In this document: piece by piece, positions 26,015-36,894 of the stretch
How the letters are laid out: every line of letters starts with the position of its first letter
How positions within the stretch are numbered: position 1 is the stretch's first letter
Origin: Apilactobacillus timberlakei
GTDB lineage: Bacteria > Bacillota > Bacilli > Lactobacillales > Lactobacillaceae
Length of the DNA stretch: 58,380 nucleotides
Direction: 5' to 3'
Assembly: GCF_002993965.1 (NCBI RefSeq)
Contig: NZ_POST01000002.1
Coordinates: forward strand, 259,886-318,265
The notes under the pieces: generated by a model
What the model was told of the DNA's origin: nothing
Databases searched by the model: none
The model's input: only the letters and a program-made list of their open reading frames with translations
Translations under genes and position numbers: made by a program

Positions 26015-28063
26015 TTATTCTAAACCTTTATCTGATTGGACATATTTCCAATAAGCAGCATATATTTGTTTAGCTAAATTAATATTATTACTTTCAGCAT
26101 CATCTGGCAAATTAGGAATAGCAAGTGCAACAACCACTTGTGGATTCTTAGATGGAGCAAATGATCCTAAACTTAAAGTAACTGTACTTTGTTTATCATA
26201 AAATGTTTGGGCAGTACCTGTCTTAGCTGATACTTCAGGCTTAATTTGGTTTAAATCAATACCTGTTCTATATTGACTTGTTCCATGCACAACTTTATAA
26301 AAGCCATCTGTAACGATTTTTCTTTGTGCCGGAGTCATATCTACCTTATTTAAAATATCAGGTGTAACTGAGTACTTTATTCTGCCCAATTTACCATCTT
26401 TATTAGAAGCTCTAATATTTTGCACTACATGTGGTTTGATTCGATATCCTCCATTAGCAATAGTAGAAATATATTGAGCCACTTGCATCGTTGTATAACC
26501 ATCATAGTTACCATATGATAAATCAAGTGCTTTACCAATATTAGAGAAACCTCCAGGTCCTTGTATTCCTTTAGTTTCACCAGGTAAATCAATTCCGGTT
26601 TTAACACCTAAACCAAATTGATTAAAGTAACCTCTTTCAATATCAAAAACATCTGGATTCATAGTTAATGGAGCTCCAGAAAAGTAATGGAACTTTGCTT
26701 CTTTCATAGCTAACTGCATCATATAAGAGTTAGATGAAACTTCGAGGGCTGTTGAAGCATCTACTGGTAAATTAGCTGAACCATTGTGATTAAACCATGA
26801 ACTCTTTTTAATACCACCAGTTAAAATGGGCTTATCAGTTAGTGTTGAATTAGTTGGAGTAATCACATTATCCATTAATGCCCCTGATACTGTGGCCCCC
26901 TTAACTACAGAACCCATTGTAATAGCACTATTAATTGTTCCTAATGCATTCGGAGTTAATTTACCAGTTTTAGGATTTCTATTAACTCCTCCCATACCTA
27001 TAACAGATCCATCTTTGGGATTCATAACTACAGCGTATGCACCAGTAGAATTACCAGACATTTGAGCATTTTCCACTAGTGATTGGAGTTTCTTTTCAAA
27101 TTGAGAGTTAATGGTTAATTGAAGATTATCTCCTTTTTGACCTCCATATTGTTGTACTGCTTTATCTAAACTGCCACTCTTAATTAAAGTCTGAGATTTA
27201 GATCCTCTTAGTGCTGGTTCATATTCTTGTTCTAAATAACTTTGACCAACACTATCATTTCTTGAATAACCTTGAGATAACAAAGTGTTAATCCGATCAA
27301 CTGGTAATCCTGTCTTTTCAGAAGAAACTGTTCCTACAACACTTTGAATAGCATTACCATTAGGATATTCTCTAGTCCAACTATTACCAATTTGGATTCC
27401 TGGCATATCTGTTAGATGTTCTCCAACCTCAGATAATTCTTTATTAGTAACCCCAGTAGTTTTAATAAAAGTTGTTGATAATTGGTATGCACCACTCATT
27501 TTTTGAAAAATAGTAGCTGCATTTTTATAATTGTTAATATTATTATACATTTTATCAGCTTGTACTTTATCAAGTGATGCATTGTATTGAGTATCTGGAG
27601 TTGAATTAGCAGGCAATTTCAACTGATTTTCAACTGATTTTAAATTGTCAGGATTAGATAAGTAATATTCTGCTGCCTGTCTAGATGTTAATGCACTAGA
27701 GTCTACATGCAAATATTTGCTTAATTTGTTGGCAATGTTATAAAGATCATTAGTAGTAACCCCTAATTCTTTAGTATATTGAATGGCTTGATGAGCTTTG
27801 TTACCAACTAAAACTCTCCCAGATGAATCATAAATCATCCCCCTTTGTACATTACCATACTTAATAGAGTTATCAGATCTATTAACTTCTGCTTTATATT
27901 GATTTCCATTAACAACTTGTAGATATGCTAATTGAATCACCAAAATAATAAATAAGGCTCCAACGATAAATAAAATAATATTTAAACGAAAAGGAACTCT
28001 TGAATTAATATTTTTGTCTTGATGATTAAATATTTTTTTAAGAAAACTATTCAAGGTTCTCAA
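26015..28063 (-). CDS. Class B penicillin-binding protein (elongation transpeptidase, PBP2 type)
   Basis: Cross-links peptidoglycan (682 aa). Short cytoplasmic tail, one membrane helix near residues 28-48, PBP dimerisation domain (RGMIYDSSGRVLVGN), then the transpeptidase domain with SVVK (Ser385), SSN (443-445) and KTGTAQ (from 614). Both possible starts are TTG: 28063 is only 2 bases from the AAGGAG site, while 28054 (MNSFLKK) sits 11 bases away and may be the real one. It precedes rpmG-yqgN-rhomboid, like pbpA of B. subtilis. No PASTA domains. Confidence 0.93.
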   Translation of the reverse strand: MRTLNSFLKKIFNHQDKNINSRVPFRLNIILFIVGALFIILVIQLAYLQVVNGNQYKAEVNRSDNSIKYGNVQRGMIYDSSGRVLVGNKAHQAIQYTKELGVTTNDLYNIANKLSKYLHVDSSALTSRQAAEYYLSNPDNLKSVENQLKLPANSTPDTQYNASLDKVQADKMYNNINNYKNAATIFQKMSGAYQLSTTFIKTTGVTNKELSEVGEHLTDMPGIQIGNSWTREYPNGNAIQSVVGTVSSEKTGLPVDRINTLLSQGYSRNDSVGQSYLEQEYEPALRGSKSQTLIKSGSLDKAVQQYGGQKGDNLQLTINSQFEKKLQSLVENAQMSGNSTGAYAVVMNPKDGSVIGMGGVNRNPKTGKLTPNALGTINSAITMGSVVKGATVSGALMDNVITPTNSTLTDKPILTGGIKKSSWFNHNGSANLPVDASTALEVSSNSYMMQLAMKEAKFHYFSGAPLTMNPDVFDIERGYFNQFGLGVKTGIDLPGETKGIQGPGGFSNIGKALDLSYGNYDGYTTMQVAQYISTIANGGYRIKPHVVQNIRASNKDGKLGRIKYSVTPDILNKVDMTPAQRKIVTDGFYKVVHGTSQYRTGIDLNQIKPEVSAKTGTAQTFYDKQSTVTLSLGSFAPSKNPQVVVALAIPNLPDDAESNNINLAKQIYAAYWKYVQSDKGLE

Positions 28064-28106
28064 AGCTCCTTGCTATAAATTTTTTTAATGTCTTTAAATG
28101 TTATTA

Positions 28107-28112
28107 TATAAT
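28107..28112 (+). promoter_or_regulatory. Probable -10 element of the YfhO-type gene
   Basis: TATAAT in an AT-rich run 24 bases before the first ATG. The -35 (TTTAAT, 17 bases upstream) is weak. The 72-base gap also must hold the divergent pbp promoter. Confidence 0.45.
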
Positions 28113-28135
28113 ATATGTAAAAATAAACATAATTA

Positions 28136-30757
28136 ATGAAAGGAATGATAATAATCAAGCATATTAAAAAGTTTACAAAAAATAACCTACCATTAATTTT
28201 AAGCTTTTTTACTCCATTTATCATTATGGCATGTTACTTTGCTTATCGCAATATGTTTCCTTTTGGTAACGGAAGTATTTTAACAGTCGACTTAGGGCAA
28301 CAATATGTTGATTTTTTTGCATTTTATAAGAGAACCATTAACAGCTTGAATATACATAAGTTTTTTTATTCCTTTGCCAATGGATATGGTGGTGAAATGA
28401 TTGGCATCTGGTCATATTATTTAATGAGTCCACTAAATTTAATAATTGCAATTTTACCAAAAAGTTTTATGAATGGTAGTTTATTATTAGTTACTTTATT
28501 AAAATACGGATTATCAGGATTAAGTTTTGGCTATATGCTAAATAAAAAAGGATTCGAAAAAAATATAATAATAACAACATTTGCTACCGCATATGCATTA
28601 AATGGATGGATCATTGCCAACCAGTTGAACATAATTTGGCTAGATGCAATGATTTTACTACCAATTATTGTTTTAGGAATAGACAACATAATTAATAATA
28701 ACAAATCCAAATTGTACATCCTATCACTATCAATAATGATAATTGTAAATTACTATATGGCATATATGGTCTGCATTTTTTCATTGTTATACTTTATAAC
28801 TAATTACGCTATATATTATAAAAGTAAAATAAAACATAAATACAAAAGTATATTAAAATATTTTGGAGCAAACTTAATATCATTTATGCTTTCAGCATGG
28901 TTAACAATTCCAAATATAATAAAACTTAGAACTGGCAAAGCGTCATATACCGTTAATAATTTTAACTGGAAATTAGAATATAACCCTCTTAATATGATTC
29001 CTAAATTAATGAATGGAGCATTTAATTTTAATCAAATGCCCAGTGGATATCCTAATATTTTTATAGGCAGTCTTGTTTTAATATCTGTTTTAGCATTTTT
29101 CTTTAACCATAAAATAAAGTTGAATTTTAGATTATTGTACCTATCTTTAACTTTTGTATTTTTAATATCCATGTGTTTTGAACCATTAGATTTAGTTTGG
29201 CATGCTTTTCAATTTCCTATCTGGTATCCATACCGTTTTTCTTTTATTTTTTGCTTTTTAGTTACCTATTTAGGCGCTATTGGATTTAATAACTTACCTA
29301 ATAAAATTGATAATAAAATAACAATAAAGATAGCAATCATGTTAATAATCATATTATTAACTGTCGGAATAAAAATCAATAATTTTACATTTTTATCACC
29401 AATGAAATATGTTGTTTCAGTTTTATTAATAGCAATCATGTTTGTCATAGTAATCATTTCCAGACTAAATCATTCTAAACTGTATATAATTAGTATTTTT
29501 ATAATTACTTGTTGTGACATGGGAATTAATGCTTTTAACTCATTAAATAGTATCTCATATGTAACTAATAGTGATTATTCTTCATATAATAAAATTTTAA
29601 ATGAGCAAATAAATAAGATTAGTAAAGGCGATAAATCATTTTACAGGATTAATAAAAATTTCTATAGAACTCAAGATGACCCCATGGAATTAGGCTTTAA
29701 CAGTGGCTCAATATTTTCATCAACTATGAATAAAAATAATGCTACCTTTAATTCAAACATTGGAAATCCTAATAATACCGGCTCTATTAATTATTCTAAT
29801 GGTACTTTAGTTACAGATTCATTATTAAATTTTAAATATTTTTTGTCATTTAATGGTAATTATAAAAAATATCCAATGATTCAAAAATCAGAAAATAGAT
29901 ACGACATATTAGACAATAGAAAAAGTAAAAATTATTTCGATATAAAAAGGAATAATTTGAGTTTACCTTTAATTTTTGGTACTACTAATAGTATTAAAAA
30001 TAAAATGAATACAACAAATCCTATTGATTATCAAAATGATATAGTAAAACAAATATCAGCATCGAACAAAAATGTATTTAATGTTGATAATAATTATAAA
30101 GTAAAATTCAAAAATATTTATAATACACCATCTTTAGGCCAAACAATTTTGAAAAAAATTGATCCTCTGAAAAGTGCGTCAGTAGAAATAAATTATCATT
30201 ATAGAAATCAATATATTCCATATATAGTATTACCTAGTAATTTAAATCCTAACATTTGCTCTGTATTTATTGATGGTGAAAAATTAACATCACCTAAGAA
30301 TTTTCAAAACTCGTTAATATATAGTCTTCCTAAAAAGGATGGAACTATAGACATTAATTTTAAAAAGCAAAGTATATTTACAAATAATTTTGGAATATAT
30401 AATCTGAATTACAAAAAATTCAAATATGATATTTCAAAAATTAAGCATCAAAATATCATATCTAATAATAAAAATATGATATCTTCTAATGTTAATTTCA
30501 ATAAGAATGGAAGTTTGTTAACATCAATTCCATATTCAGATGGTTGGAATGTAAAAATTGATAATAAAGAGCATGGTAAATCAAAGTGGTTAGGAGAATT
30601 TATAAGTGTTAAAAATATAAAAAAAGGAAAACACCATATTGAACTATATTATTATCCAAGAGGACTTAATTTAGGAATAACAATTACACTATTAACAATT
30701 ATTTTTATTAGTATTAAAAGTATAATTAATAGAAAAGATAATAATAAAAAAGATTAG
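28136..30757 (+). CDS. YfhO-family multi-pass membrane glycosyltransferase-like protein
   Basis: 873 aa with about a dozen membrane helices in the first 460 residues, a large extracytoplasmic domain (about 470-840) and a last helix near 845-865. The GT-C type early loop VDLGQQYVDFFAFYKRTI and the PYRFSFIF segment fit YfhO, implicated in B. subtilis in lipoteichoic acid glycosylation. Substrate here is inferred. Start unclear: the first ATG lacks a site, and AAAGGA directly abuts the second ATG. A lone plus-strand gene, ending in a shared terminator. Confidence 0.87.
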   Translation: MKGMIIIKHIKKFTKNNLPLILSFFTPFIIMACYFAYRNMFPFGNGSILTVDLGQQYVDFFAFYKRTINSLNIHKFFYSFANGYGGEMIGIWSYYLMSPLNLIIAILPKSFMNGSLLLVTLLKYGLSGLSFGYMLNKKGFEKNIIITTFATAYALNGWIIANQLNIIWLDAMILLPIIVLGIDNIINNNKSKLYILSLSIMIIVNYYMAYMVCIFSLLYFITNYAIYYKSKIKHKYKSILKYFGANLISFMLSAWLTIPNIIKLRTGKASYTVNNFNWKLEYNPLNMIPKLMNGAFNFNQMPSGYPNIFIGSLVLISVLAFFFNHKIKLNFRLLYLSLTFVFLISMCFEPLDLVWHAFQFPIWYPYRFSFIFCFLVTYLGAIGFNNLPNKIDNKITIKIAIMLIIILLTVGIKINNFTFLSPMKYVVSVLLIAIMFVIVIISRLNHSKLYIISIFIITCCDMGINAFNSLNSISYVTNSDYSSYNKILNEQINKISKGDKSFYRINKNFYRTQDDPMELGFNSGSIFSSTMNKNNATFNSNIGNPNNTGSINYSNGTLVTDSLLNFKYFLSFNGNYKKYPMIQKSENRYDILDNRKSKNYFDIKRNNLSLPLIFGTTNSIKNKMNTTNPIDYQNDIVKQISASNKNVFNVDNNYKVKFKNIYNTPSLGQTILKKIDPLKSASVEINYHYRNQYIPYIVLPSNLNPNICSVFIDGEKLTSPKNFQNSLIYSLPKKDGTIDINFKKQSIFTNNFGIYNLNYKKFKYDISKIKHQNIISNNKNMISSNVNFNKNGSLLTSIPYSDGWNVKIDNKEHGKSKWLGEFISVKNIKKGKHHIELYYYPRGLNLGITITLLTIIFISIKSIINRKDNNKKD

Positions 30758-30784
30758 GCAATTCAATAGCCTAATCTTTTTTTA
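30746..30784. terminator. Bidirectional terminator between YfhO-type gene and greA
   Basis: AAAAAAGATTAGGC, 9-base loop, GCCTAATCTTTTTTT: perfect 14-base arms with A and T tails serving both converging genes. The left arm contains the YfhO stop codon. Confidence 0.92.
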
Positions 30785-30793
30785 TTTTATATA

Positions 30794-31270
30794 TTATTTA
30801 ACTTCAATAATTTTAACTTGCATATCACCAGCAGGAATTTCAATGGTAACTTCTTCATTAGTCTTATGACCCAATAATCCCTTAGCAATTGGTGAATCAT
30901 TAGAAATTTTACCAGACATTGGATCCGCTTCAGCAGCCCCAACAATTTGGTATGTTTCAGGATCTTCATCAGGTAGTTCTTTAAAAGTAACTGTTTTACC
31001 AACATTTACAAGATCTTTATCAACATCTTCATTATCAACAACTTGAGAATATTGCAACATATGTTCCACAGTAGTAATTCTACTTTCTAGCATACTTTGT
31101 TCATTCTTAGCTGATTCATATTCAGAATTTTCAGATAAATCACCATAACTTCTAGCAATTTTAATTCTTTCAATAATTTTTGGTCTTTGGTTTAATCTTA
31201 AATCTTCCAATTCATCTTCAAGTTTCTTTTTACCTTCAAGAGTCATTGGATATGTTTTATCTTCAGCCAT
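30794..31270 (-). CDS. greA: Transcription elongation factor GreA
   Basis: Rescues backtracked RNA polymerase by stimulating transcript cleavage (158 aa). N-terminal coiled coil with [17 protein letters not shown] at its tip, carrying the acidic pair, and a C-terminal FKBP-like domain with [13 protein letters not shown]. It ends the mltG-udk-greA run, 17 bases after udk. Confidence 0.97.
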   Translation of the reverse strand: MAEDKTYPMTLEGKKKLEDELEDLRLNQRPKIIERIKIARSYGDLSENSEYESAKNEQSMLESRITTVEHMLQYSQVVDNEDVDKDLVNVGKTVTFKELPDEDPETYQIVGAAEADPMSGKISNDSPIAKGLLGHKTNEEVTIEIPAGDMQVKIIEVK

Positions 31271-31287
31271 ACTAAATCTCCTTTAAA

Positions 31288-31962
31288 TTAAATTGTTGTA
31301 TCTATATTATTTAATACTTTATTATTACCATGCTTCAATAAAATTGATTGAATTTTTGTGGTTAATAAATCAATAGCAACTTGATTTTTACCACCCTCCG
31401 GCACAATTATATCAGCATAACGTTTACTTGGTTCTACAAATTGATTATACATTGGTCTAACAGTTTCTAAGTATTGTTGAACCACTTCATCCAACGTACG
31501 TCCTCTTTCCTTTGTATCGCGTTGAATTCTTCTTAAAATGCGAATATCATCATCAGTATCAACAAATACCTTAATATCCATTAAGTCCCTTAAGCGTTTG
31601 TCATCTAAAATCAAAATACCTTCAAGGATAATTACATCTCTAGGTTCTTGAGTAATGGTTTTATCACTACGGTTTAATTTTGTATAGTCATACACTGGCT
31701 TTTCAATTGATTCATAATTCAATAATTTGTGTAAATCATCTATTAACAAATCAGTATCAAATGCTAACGGATGATCATAATTGGTTTCTTCTCTTTCAGC
31801 CCAAGTTTTGTGAGACTGATCCTTATAGTAAGAATCTTGTTGAAGTATCATTATTGAATGACCTAATAATTGATTAAAAATTGCACGACTTACAGTAGTT
31901 TTTCCACTACCAGAACCGCCAGTTACCCCGATAACAACAGGACGTTTTTTATTTTCTACCAT
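31288..31962 (-). CDS. udk: Uridine kinase
   Basis: Phosphorylates uridine and cytidine in pyrimidine salvage (224 aa). Seen: P-loop [32 protein letters not shown] and [12 protein letters not shown]. Usual neighbour of mltG and greA in lactobacilli, 21 bases after mltG. Confidence 0.96.
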   Translation of the reverse strand: MVENKKRPVVIGVTGGSGSGKTTVSRAIFNQLLGHSIMILQQDSYYKDQSHKTWAEREETNYDHPLAFDTDLLIDDLHKLLNYESIEKPVYDYTKLNRSDKTITQEPRDVIILEGILILDDKRLRDLMDIKVFVDTDDDIRILRRIQRDTKERGRTLDEVVQQYLETVRPMYNQFVEPSKRYADIIVPEGGKNQVAIDLLTTKIQSILLKHGNNKVLNNIDTTI

Positions 31963-31983
31963 AGTAATCTCTCCAAATCAATT

Positions 31984-33108
31984 TTATCTCATATAATTAT
32001 TGTTCTTAACTACTGAACTAGTGTTAACCAAATTACTAGAAAATACAACTTTATTCTTTTTAGGGTCAATGTAAAAGTGTAAATAATTTTTATCCATATT
32101 CTTAGGATTCAACACTGCCTTAACAGAATTTATACTTGGATTACTAATTGGTCCAGGTCCATATCCAGTATGTTTAAATAAATTATAAGCAGATTTAATC
32201 TTATAATCCTTTTTGTCAATTTTTTGATTAAAACTTTTCCCACTAGCATACAAAATAGAGGATTTCATTTCAAGTGGTAATCCATTATTTAAACGATTTA
32301 ATAATACCCCAGCAATTTGCTGTCTATCAAATTCACTATATCTTTCTAATTCAATCATCGAAGCCAAGCTTAATACTTGTTGTACTGAAAAACCTTTTTT
32401 ATCGATTTCTTTATAATAAGGCTTTAGTTCATTATTAGTTTTATCTAGCATTTGTTTTATTAGGTCTTTTAGTGAAACATCATTTTGAGAATTATAAGTA
32501 GCCGGATAGAGATAGCCTTCTAATTTATATCTTGTATCTTTAGCGTTAAATGATGACTTGAGCATCTCTGGATATTGTTTTTTTAACTGTGATAAATATT
32601 CTTTATCATTCATTAAACTTATAAATTCAGAGCTGGAATATTTACTGTTGCTATTAACATTTTTAGATATTTGCTCTATATTATCGCCTTCCCTAATAAG
32701 AAAGCGACCGTAACGACCTTGTAAAGGTTGAGCTGATCCACCTTTTTCTAATTTCTTAGCAATTAAATCTAAGCTCATAGATGGTGAAAACTCATAATAT
32801 CCTGCTTTTAAATTAGAATAATGATGACTGTTAACAAAGTAGTCAAAAACCATCCCACTTTTTACAACATTTTGATCTTGTAAAATAGACCCAATTTTCT
32901 TATCAGAAGCACCCATAGGAATATTAATTTGTACTACACTTTTATCATGAGAATTAAGTGGTTGCAATGATCTATTCAAATATTGATGACCTAAGAAAAA
33001 TATGAAGCATCCTAATATTATCAAAATTCCAATAATAGTAAAACTAATCTTTCTTCCTAAATTTTTGTGCTTCTTGGGAGAATCATTGGATTTTAATTTA
33101 TTAGCCAA
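31984..33108 (-). CDS. mltG: Endolytic murein transglycosylase MltG
   Basis: Cleaves nascent glycan strands and so sets their length (374 aa). A basic cytoplasmic tail, one membrane helix near residues 23-46, a LysM-like subdomain, and the YceG domain with the catalytic glutamate in LASMIELERY, then AGVLLNRL and YGPGPISNPS. It lies 24 bases after pheT and before udk. Confidence 0.95.
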   Translation of the reverse strand: MANKLKSNDSPKKHKNLGRKISFTIIGILIILGCFIFFLGHQYLNRSLQPLNSHDKSVVQINIPMGASDKKIGSILQDQNVVKSGMVFDYFVNSHHYSNLKAGYYEFSPSMSLDLIAKKLEKGGSAQPLQGRYGRFLIREGDNIEQISKNVNSNSKYSSSEFISLMNDKEYLSQLKKQYPEMLKSSFNAKDTRYKLEGYLYPATYNSQNDVSLKDLIKQMLDKTNNELKPYYKEIDKKGFSVQQVLSLASMIELERYSEFDRQQIAGVLLNRLNNGLPLEMKSSILYASGKSFNQKIDKKDYKIKSAYNLFKHTGYGPGPISNPSINSVKAVLNPKNMDKNYLHFYIDPKKNKVVFSSNLVNTSSVVKNNNYMR

Positions 33109-33132
33109 TTTTATTCCTCCATATTTTTTAAA

Positions 33133-35544
33133 CTAACGAATCTCAATTTCAAATTCTTTTTCAAGGTTTCTTTGAATCTTATCCATCGCCTTATTTACAT
33201 CGTCATCAACTAAAGTATCTCTTTTATTTTGGAATGTTAAATTATAAGCCATTGATTTTTTACCACTTGGAACATGTTCTCCATTATACACATCAAATAA
33301 CTTTACATGTTTCAAGAAAGCTCCACCACGTTTATTAATAACATTCAAAATATCATTATTAGTAATATTTTCATCAATCAAAATGGCAATATCTCTGGAA
33401 ATAGAAGGATATTTTGAAATAGATTCATAACTTTGATTGGTCTTATGAAGATTGCTCAATAGTTGTAAATTCAAATCAAATACATAAGTAGTATTAATCT
33501 TAAATTTTTTAGCAATATTAGGATGAACTTCACCAATAAATCCAACATAATGTCCATGAATCATAATATCAGCTGTTCTACCAGGATGCATTTCTGGATA
33601 GTCTGCATTTGCAATGTATTCAACTTGATTAGCAAAACCAATTGATTCTAAATATTTATCAACAATCCCTTTAATTTGATAGAAATCAACTTCTTTTGCT
33701 TTTTCATTCCAAGTGCTACGTAACAATGAACCAGTAATGGCTACAGAAATATGTTCTATTTCTGAAGGTCTATCTTCATTCTCATTTTCTTTGTAAAATA
33801 CTCTTCCTTGTTCATATAAAGCAACATCATGAACATTTCTAGCTTTATTATATGCAATGTCATCTAATAAACCAGTAACTAAATTCATTCTTAAAGTTTC
33901 ATGATCATTGGTCATAGGATAACTTAAATTTGTTTCAAATGATTTTTGCATCATAAACATGTTAGCTTTGTCTTTGCTAGTCAAAGCATAAGAAATAGCA
34001 TGAGTTAATCCTAGTCCTTCTAAAATATTTCTACTGTTACGAATTAGTTGTTGTTTTGGTTGTAATTTTCCAGTCGTCATTGTAGTTGTTGGCAATGTTG
34101 AAGGAAGATTATCATATCCATAAATTCTAGCTACTTCTTCAATTAAATCAGCATCGATATGAATATCCCAACGACGTGTTGGTACAGTAACTACAAAAGT
34201 ATCCCCATCAACTTTAGTATCAAAACCTAATCGTTCAAATATATCTTTTACTTGTTCACTTGAAAGATTTGTTCCCAAAACATGGTTTATTTTAGTTAAA
34301 GTGATGTTTACTATAACTGGTTGAGCATTAAATTCACTACCGTTTAAAGTATCATCACAAACTTCACCATTAGCCAACTCATTACTCATTTGACAAGCAT
34401 TTTCCATTACTTCATCTAGACCACCACGATTAATACCACGTTCAAATCTTTGTGAAGCTTCAGTGTGAATAACATGTTTACGAGCCATTTTTCTAACTTT
34501 AATTGGATCAAACACTGCACATTCAAATAATACATTTTTAGTATCGTTAGTAATTGAGGTATCAATTCCACCAATAACACCGGCTAATGCAATTGGGCGA
34601 TCATCGGCAACTACAATATCATTTTCGTCTAAGTCAACTTCATCTTCAGCTAAAGTAGTAATTTTTTCACCTTTTTTAGCATTTCTAACAGAAATATTAT
34701 TGCCATGTAATTTATCTAAATCATATGCATGCATAGGTTGACCAAATTTAAGCATTAGATAATTAGTAATATCAATAATGTTATTAATTGGTTTAATACC
34801 AGCGTTCCATAAACGAATTTGTAGCCATAATGGGCTTGGATTAATTTCAACATTATTAACAATACGATTTTTATATGTTAAAGCAATTTGGCTATCAACA
34901 TCACTACTAATTTGATCAGCGGTCTTTTTACCAGAAGTTTTTTGAACTTTAACATTATCAAAATTAACTGGCTTATTATAAATAGCTGATAGATCATGGA
35001 TAGTACCATACATACTTAACATATCGCCACGATTAGGAGTAACATCTAAATCTATTAATTCATCATCCATCCCTATATATTTATAAACATCATTACCAAC
35101 TTTGGCATCTTTAGGTAAAAAGTAAATTCCATCAGCCCATTCTTTAGGCACAACATCTTTTGGATAACCAATCTCATCTAATGCACATAACATTCCGTTT
35201 GATTGGATACCACGCATCTTAGATTTTTTAATTTTAATATTGTTGGCAATACGAGCTCCTGATAATGCAACTATTACCTTTTTACCTTTTTCAACATTAG
35301 GAGCACCACAAACAATTTGTACTGGTTCATCGTCACCCACATCAACTTGACAAATATGTAAATGATCAGAATCAGGATGGTCTTCTAAGCTCAAAATTTG
35401 TCCAACAACGATTTTTTTAAGTCCTTCACTAGGTTTTATAACAGAATCAACTTCAACAGAAGAACGTTCAATTTTTTCGGCTAATTCATCAACTGGAATA
35501 TCTAAGTCAATATATTCCTTAAGCCATTTATAAGATACTCGCAT
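33133..35544 (-). CDS. pheT: Phenylalanyl-tRNA synthetase beta subunit
   Basis: 803 aa. Domain order seen: N-terminal tRNA-binding OB fold (VVGQILSLEDHPDSDHL), B3/B4 editing domain, B5 domain, core-like fold, and C-terminal FDX-ACB anticodon-binding domain (KYPSISRDIAILID). Forms the alpha2-beta2 enzyme with PheS, encoded 12 bases upstream; both are under the Phe T-box. Confidence 0.97.
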   Translation of the reverse strand: MRVSYKWLKEYIDLDIPVDELAEKIERSSVEVDSVIKPSEGLKKIVVGQILSLEDHPDSDHLHICQVDVGDDEPVQIVCGAPNVEKGKKVIVALSGARIANNIKIKKSKMRGIQSNGMLCALDEIGYPKDVVPKEWADGIYFLPKDAKVGNDVYKYIGMDDELIDLDVTPNRGDMLSMYGTIHDLSAIYNKPVNFDNVKVQKTSGKKTADQISSDVDSQIALTYKNRIVNNVEINPSPLWLQIRLWNAGIKPINNIIDITNYLMLKFGQPMHAYDLDKLHGNNISVRNAKKGEKITTLAEDEVDLDENDIVVADDRPIALAGVIGGIDTSITNDTKNVLFECAVFDPIKVRKMARKHVIHTEASQRFERGINRGGLDEVMENACQMSNELANGEVCDDTLNGSEFNAQPVIVNITLTKINHVLGTNLSSEQVKDIFERLGFDTKVDGDTFVVTVPTRRWDIHIDADLIEEVARIYGYDNLPSTLPTTTMTTGKLQPKQQLIRNSRNILEGLGLTHAISYALTSKDKANMFMMQKSFETNLSYPMTNDHETLRMNLVTGLLDDIAYNKARNVHDVALYEQGRVFYKENENEDRPSEIEHISVAITGSLLRSTWNEKAKEVDFYQIKGIVDKYLESIGFANQVEYIANADYPEMHPGRTADIMIHGHYVGFIGEVHPNIAKKFKINTTYVFDLNLQLLSNLHKTNQSYESISKYPSISRDIAILIDENITNNDILNVINKRGGAFLKHVKLFDVYNGEHVPSGKKSMAYNLTFQNKRDTLVDDDVNKAMDKIQRNLEKEFEIEIR

Positions 35545-35556
35545 ATAAAATTCTCC

Positions 35557-36597
35557 TTAATTAAATTGTGATAAGAAACGTACATCATTTAGATAGAAAT
35601 CACGGATATCATCAACACCGTATTTCAACATTGCAAAACGATCTGGGCCTAAACCAAATGCAAATCCACCATAAGATTCAGCATCAACACCAGCCATTTT
35701 TAGAACATTAGGATGAACCATTCCAGCACCTAACACTTCAATCCATCCAGTATGCTTACATACTTCACAACCCTTACCATTACATTTAAAACATGTAACA
35801 TCAGCTTCAACTGATGGCTCAGTGAATGGGAAGTAACTAGGTCTTAGTCTAATATCATATTTATCACCAAATAATTGATGTAATAAATATTCTAAAGTAC
35901 CCTTTAAGTCAGCCATTGTAATATGTTTATCAATTACAATTCCTTCAACTTGATGGAATTGATGAGAATGAGTAGGATCATCAGTATCACGGCGATAAAC
36001 AACTCCAGGAGAAATCATCTTTAAAGGTCCTTTAGAAAAATCATGTTTTTCTAAAGTTCTAGCTTGCATTGGAGAAGTTTGTGTTCTCATCAAAATATCT
36101 TTAGTAATGTAAAATGTATCTTGCATATCTCTAGCAGGATGATTTTTAGGCAAATTCATCATTTCAAAATTATATTTATCTTCTTCAACTTCTGGTCCAC
36201 TTAATACTTCATAACCCATCCCCATGAACATATCAGAAATTTCATCAATAATTGATTGAATAACGTGTGGATGACCTTTAGCTACGGAATCACCAGGTAG
36301 TGTGACGTCAATTTTTTCTGATGCTAGCTTCTTATTCAAAGCAATAGTTTCTAACTCTTCTTGCTTCTTATCTAAAGCAGTTTGGATATCATCACGAATC
36401 TTATTAGAATAACTACCCACTTTTGGACGTTCTTCAACTGGTAAATCTTTAATTCCTCTTAAAGCTTTAGTAATAAGACCCTTCTTACCTAATAAATGAA
36501 CTTTTATTTCATCGTTCATTTTTTTTACATTAGTTGCATTTTCAATATTTTTTAGACCATCATCACGTAATTTGGTCAAATCATCTTTTAAACTCAT
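35557..36597 (-). CDS. pheS: Phenylalanyl-tRNA synthetase alpha subunit
   Basis: 346 aa class II catalytic subunit. N-terminal coiled coil (about 1-90), then motif 2 [20 protein letters not shown], a cysteine cluster ([12 protein letters not shown]) and motif 3 [14 protein letters not shown]. Preceded by a T-box leader that senses uncharged tRNA-Phe. Confidence 0.97.
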   Translation of the reverse strand: MSLKDDLTKLRDDGLKNIENATNVKKMNDEIKVHLLGKKGLITKALRGIKDLPVEERPKVGSYSNKIRDDIQTALDKKQEELETIALNKKLASEKIDVTLPGDSVAKGHPHVIQSIIDEISDMFMGMGYEVLSGPEVEEDKYNFEMMNLPKNHPARDMQDTFYITKDILMRTQTSPMQARTLEKHDFSKGPLKMISPGVVYRRDTDDPTHSHQFHQVEGIVIDKHITMADLKGTLEYLLHQLFGDKYDIRLRPSYFPFTEPSVEADVTCFKCNGKGCEVCKHTGWIEVLGAGMVHPNVLKMAGVDAESYGGFAFGLGPDRFAMLKYGVDDIRDFYLNDVRFLSQFN

Positions 36598-36616
36598 AAA
36601 TTTCTCCCTTCATACA

Positions 36617-36852
36617 TAAAAAAAGCTCCATCCCATAAGGGACGAAGCTTCGCGGTACCACCCTAGTTTATGAAAATATCAGAATAAATTCATACACTCA
36701 ATCTTCATAACGGCAATTAACCGGATAATTTTTGTTATTAATAACTCCCAATATCAGCTCAGAAAATGAATTCAACTAATCTATTGATTGATCTCAGTAT
36801 ACACAATCTTCCTGTTAATATTAGTCTACTACTTTTTCTTCGTCACTCTTAT
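36617..36852 (-). ncRNA. T-box riboswitch, phenylalanine
   Basis: The 297-base gap upstream of pheS holds a T-box. The conserved AGGGTGGTACCGCG lies at 36652-36665 on the minus strand, followed by a GC-rich terminator hairpin with seven T (36618-36650). Stem I contains a GAATTCA bulge where TTC (36768-36770) is the likely specifier codon, reading Phe and matching the downstream genes. Uncharged tRNA-Phe would favour the antiterminator. Confidence 0.93.
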
Positions 36853-36857
36853 CTAAA

Positions 36858-36886
36858 ATAATAATGCAATTTAAAACTCCGGTCAA
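36858..36886 (-). promoter_or_regulatory. Promoter of the pheST transcript
   Basis: Minus strand TTGACC (36881-36886), 17-base spacer, TATTAT (36858-36863), just upstream of the T-box and immediately after the HxlR-type gene. Confidence 0.8.
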
Positions 36887-36894
36887 GATAAGTT

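Noticed and set aside
30787-31005. Leucine-rich minus-strand frame within greA
   Set aside because: Out of frame with greA, a bona fide conserved gene, and it runs into the terminator.
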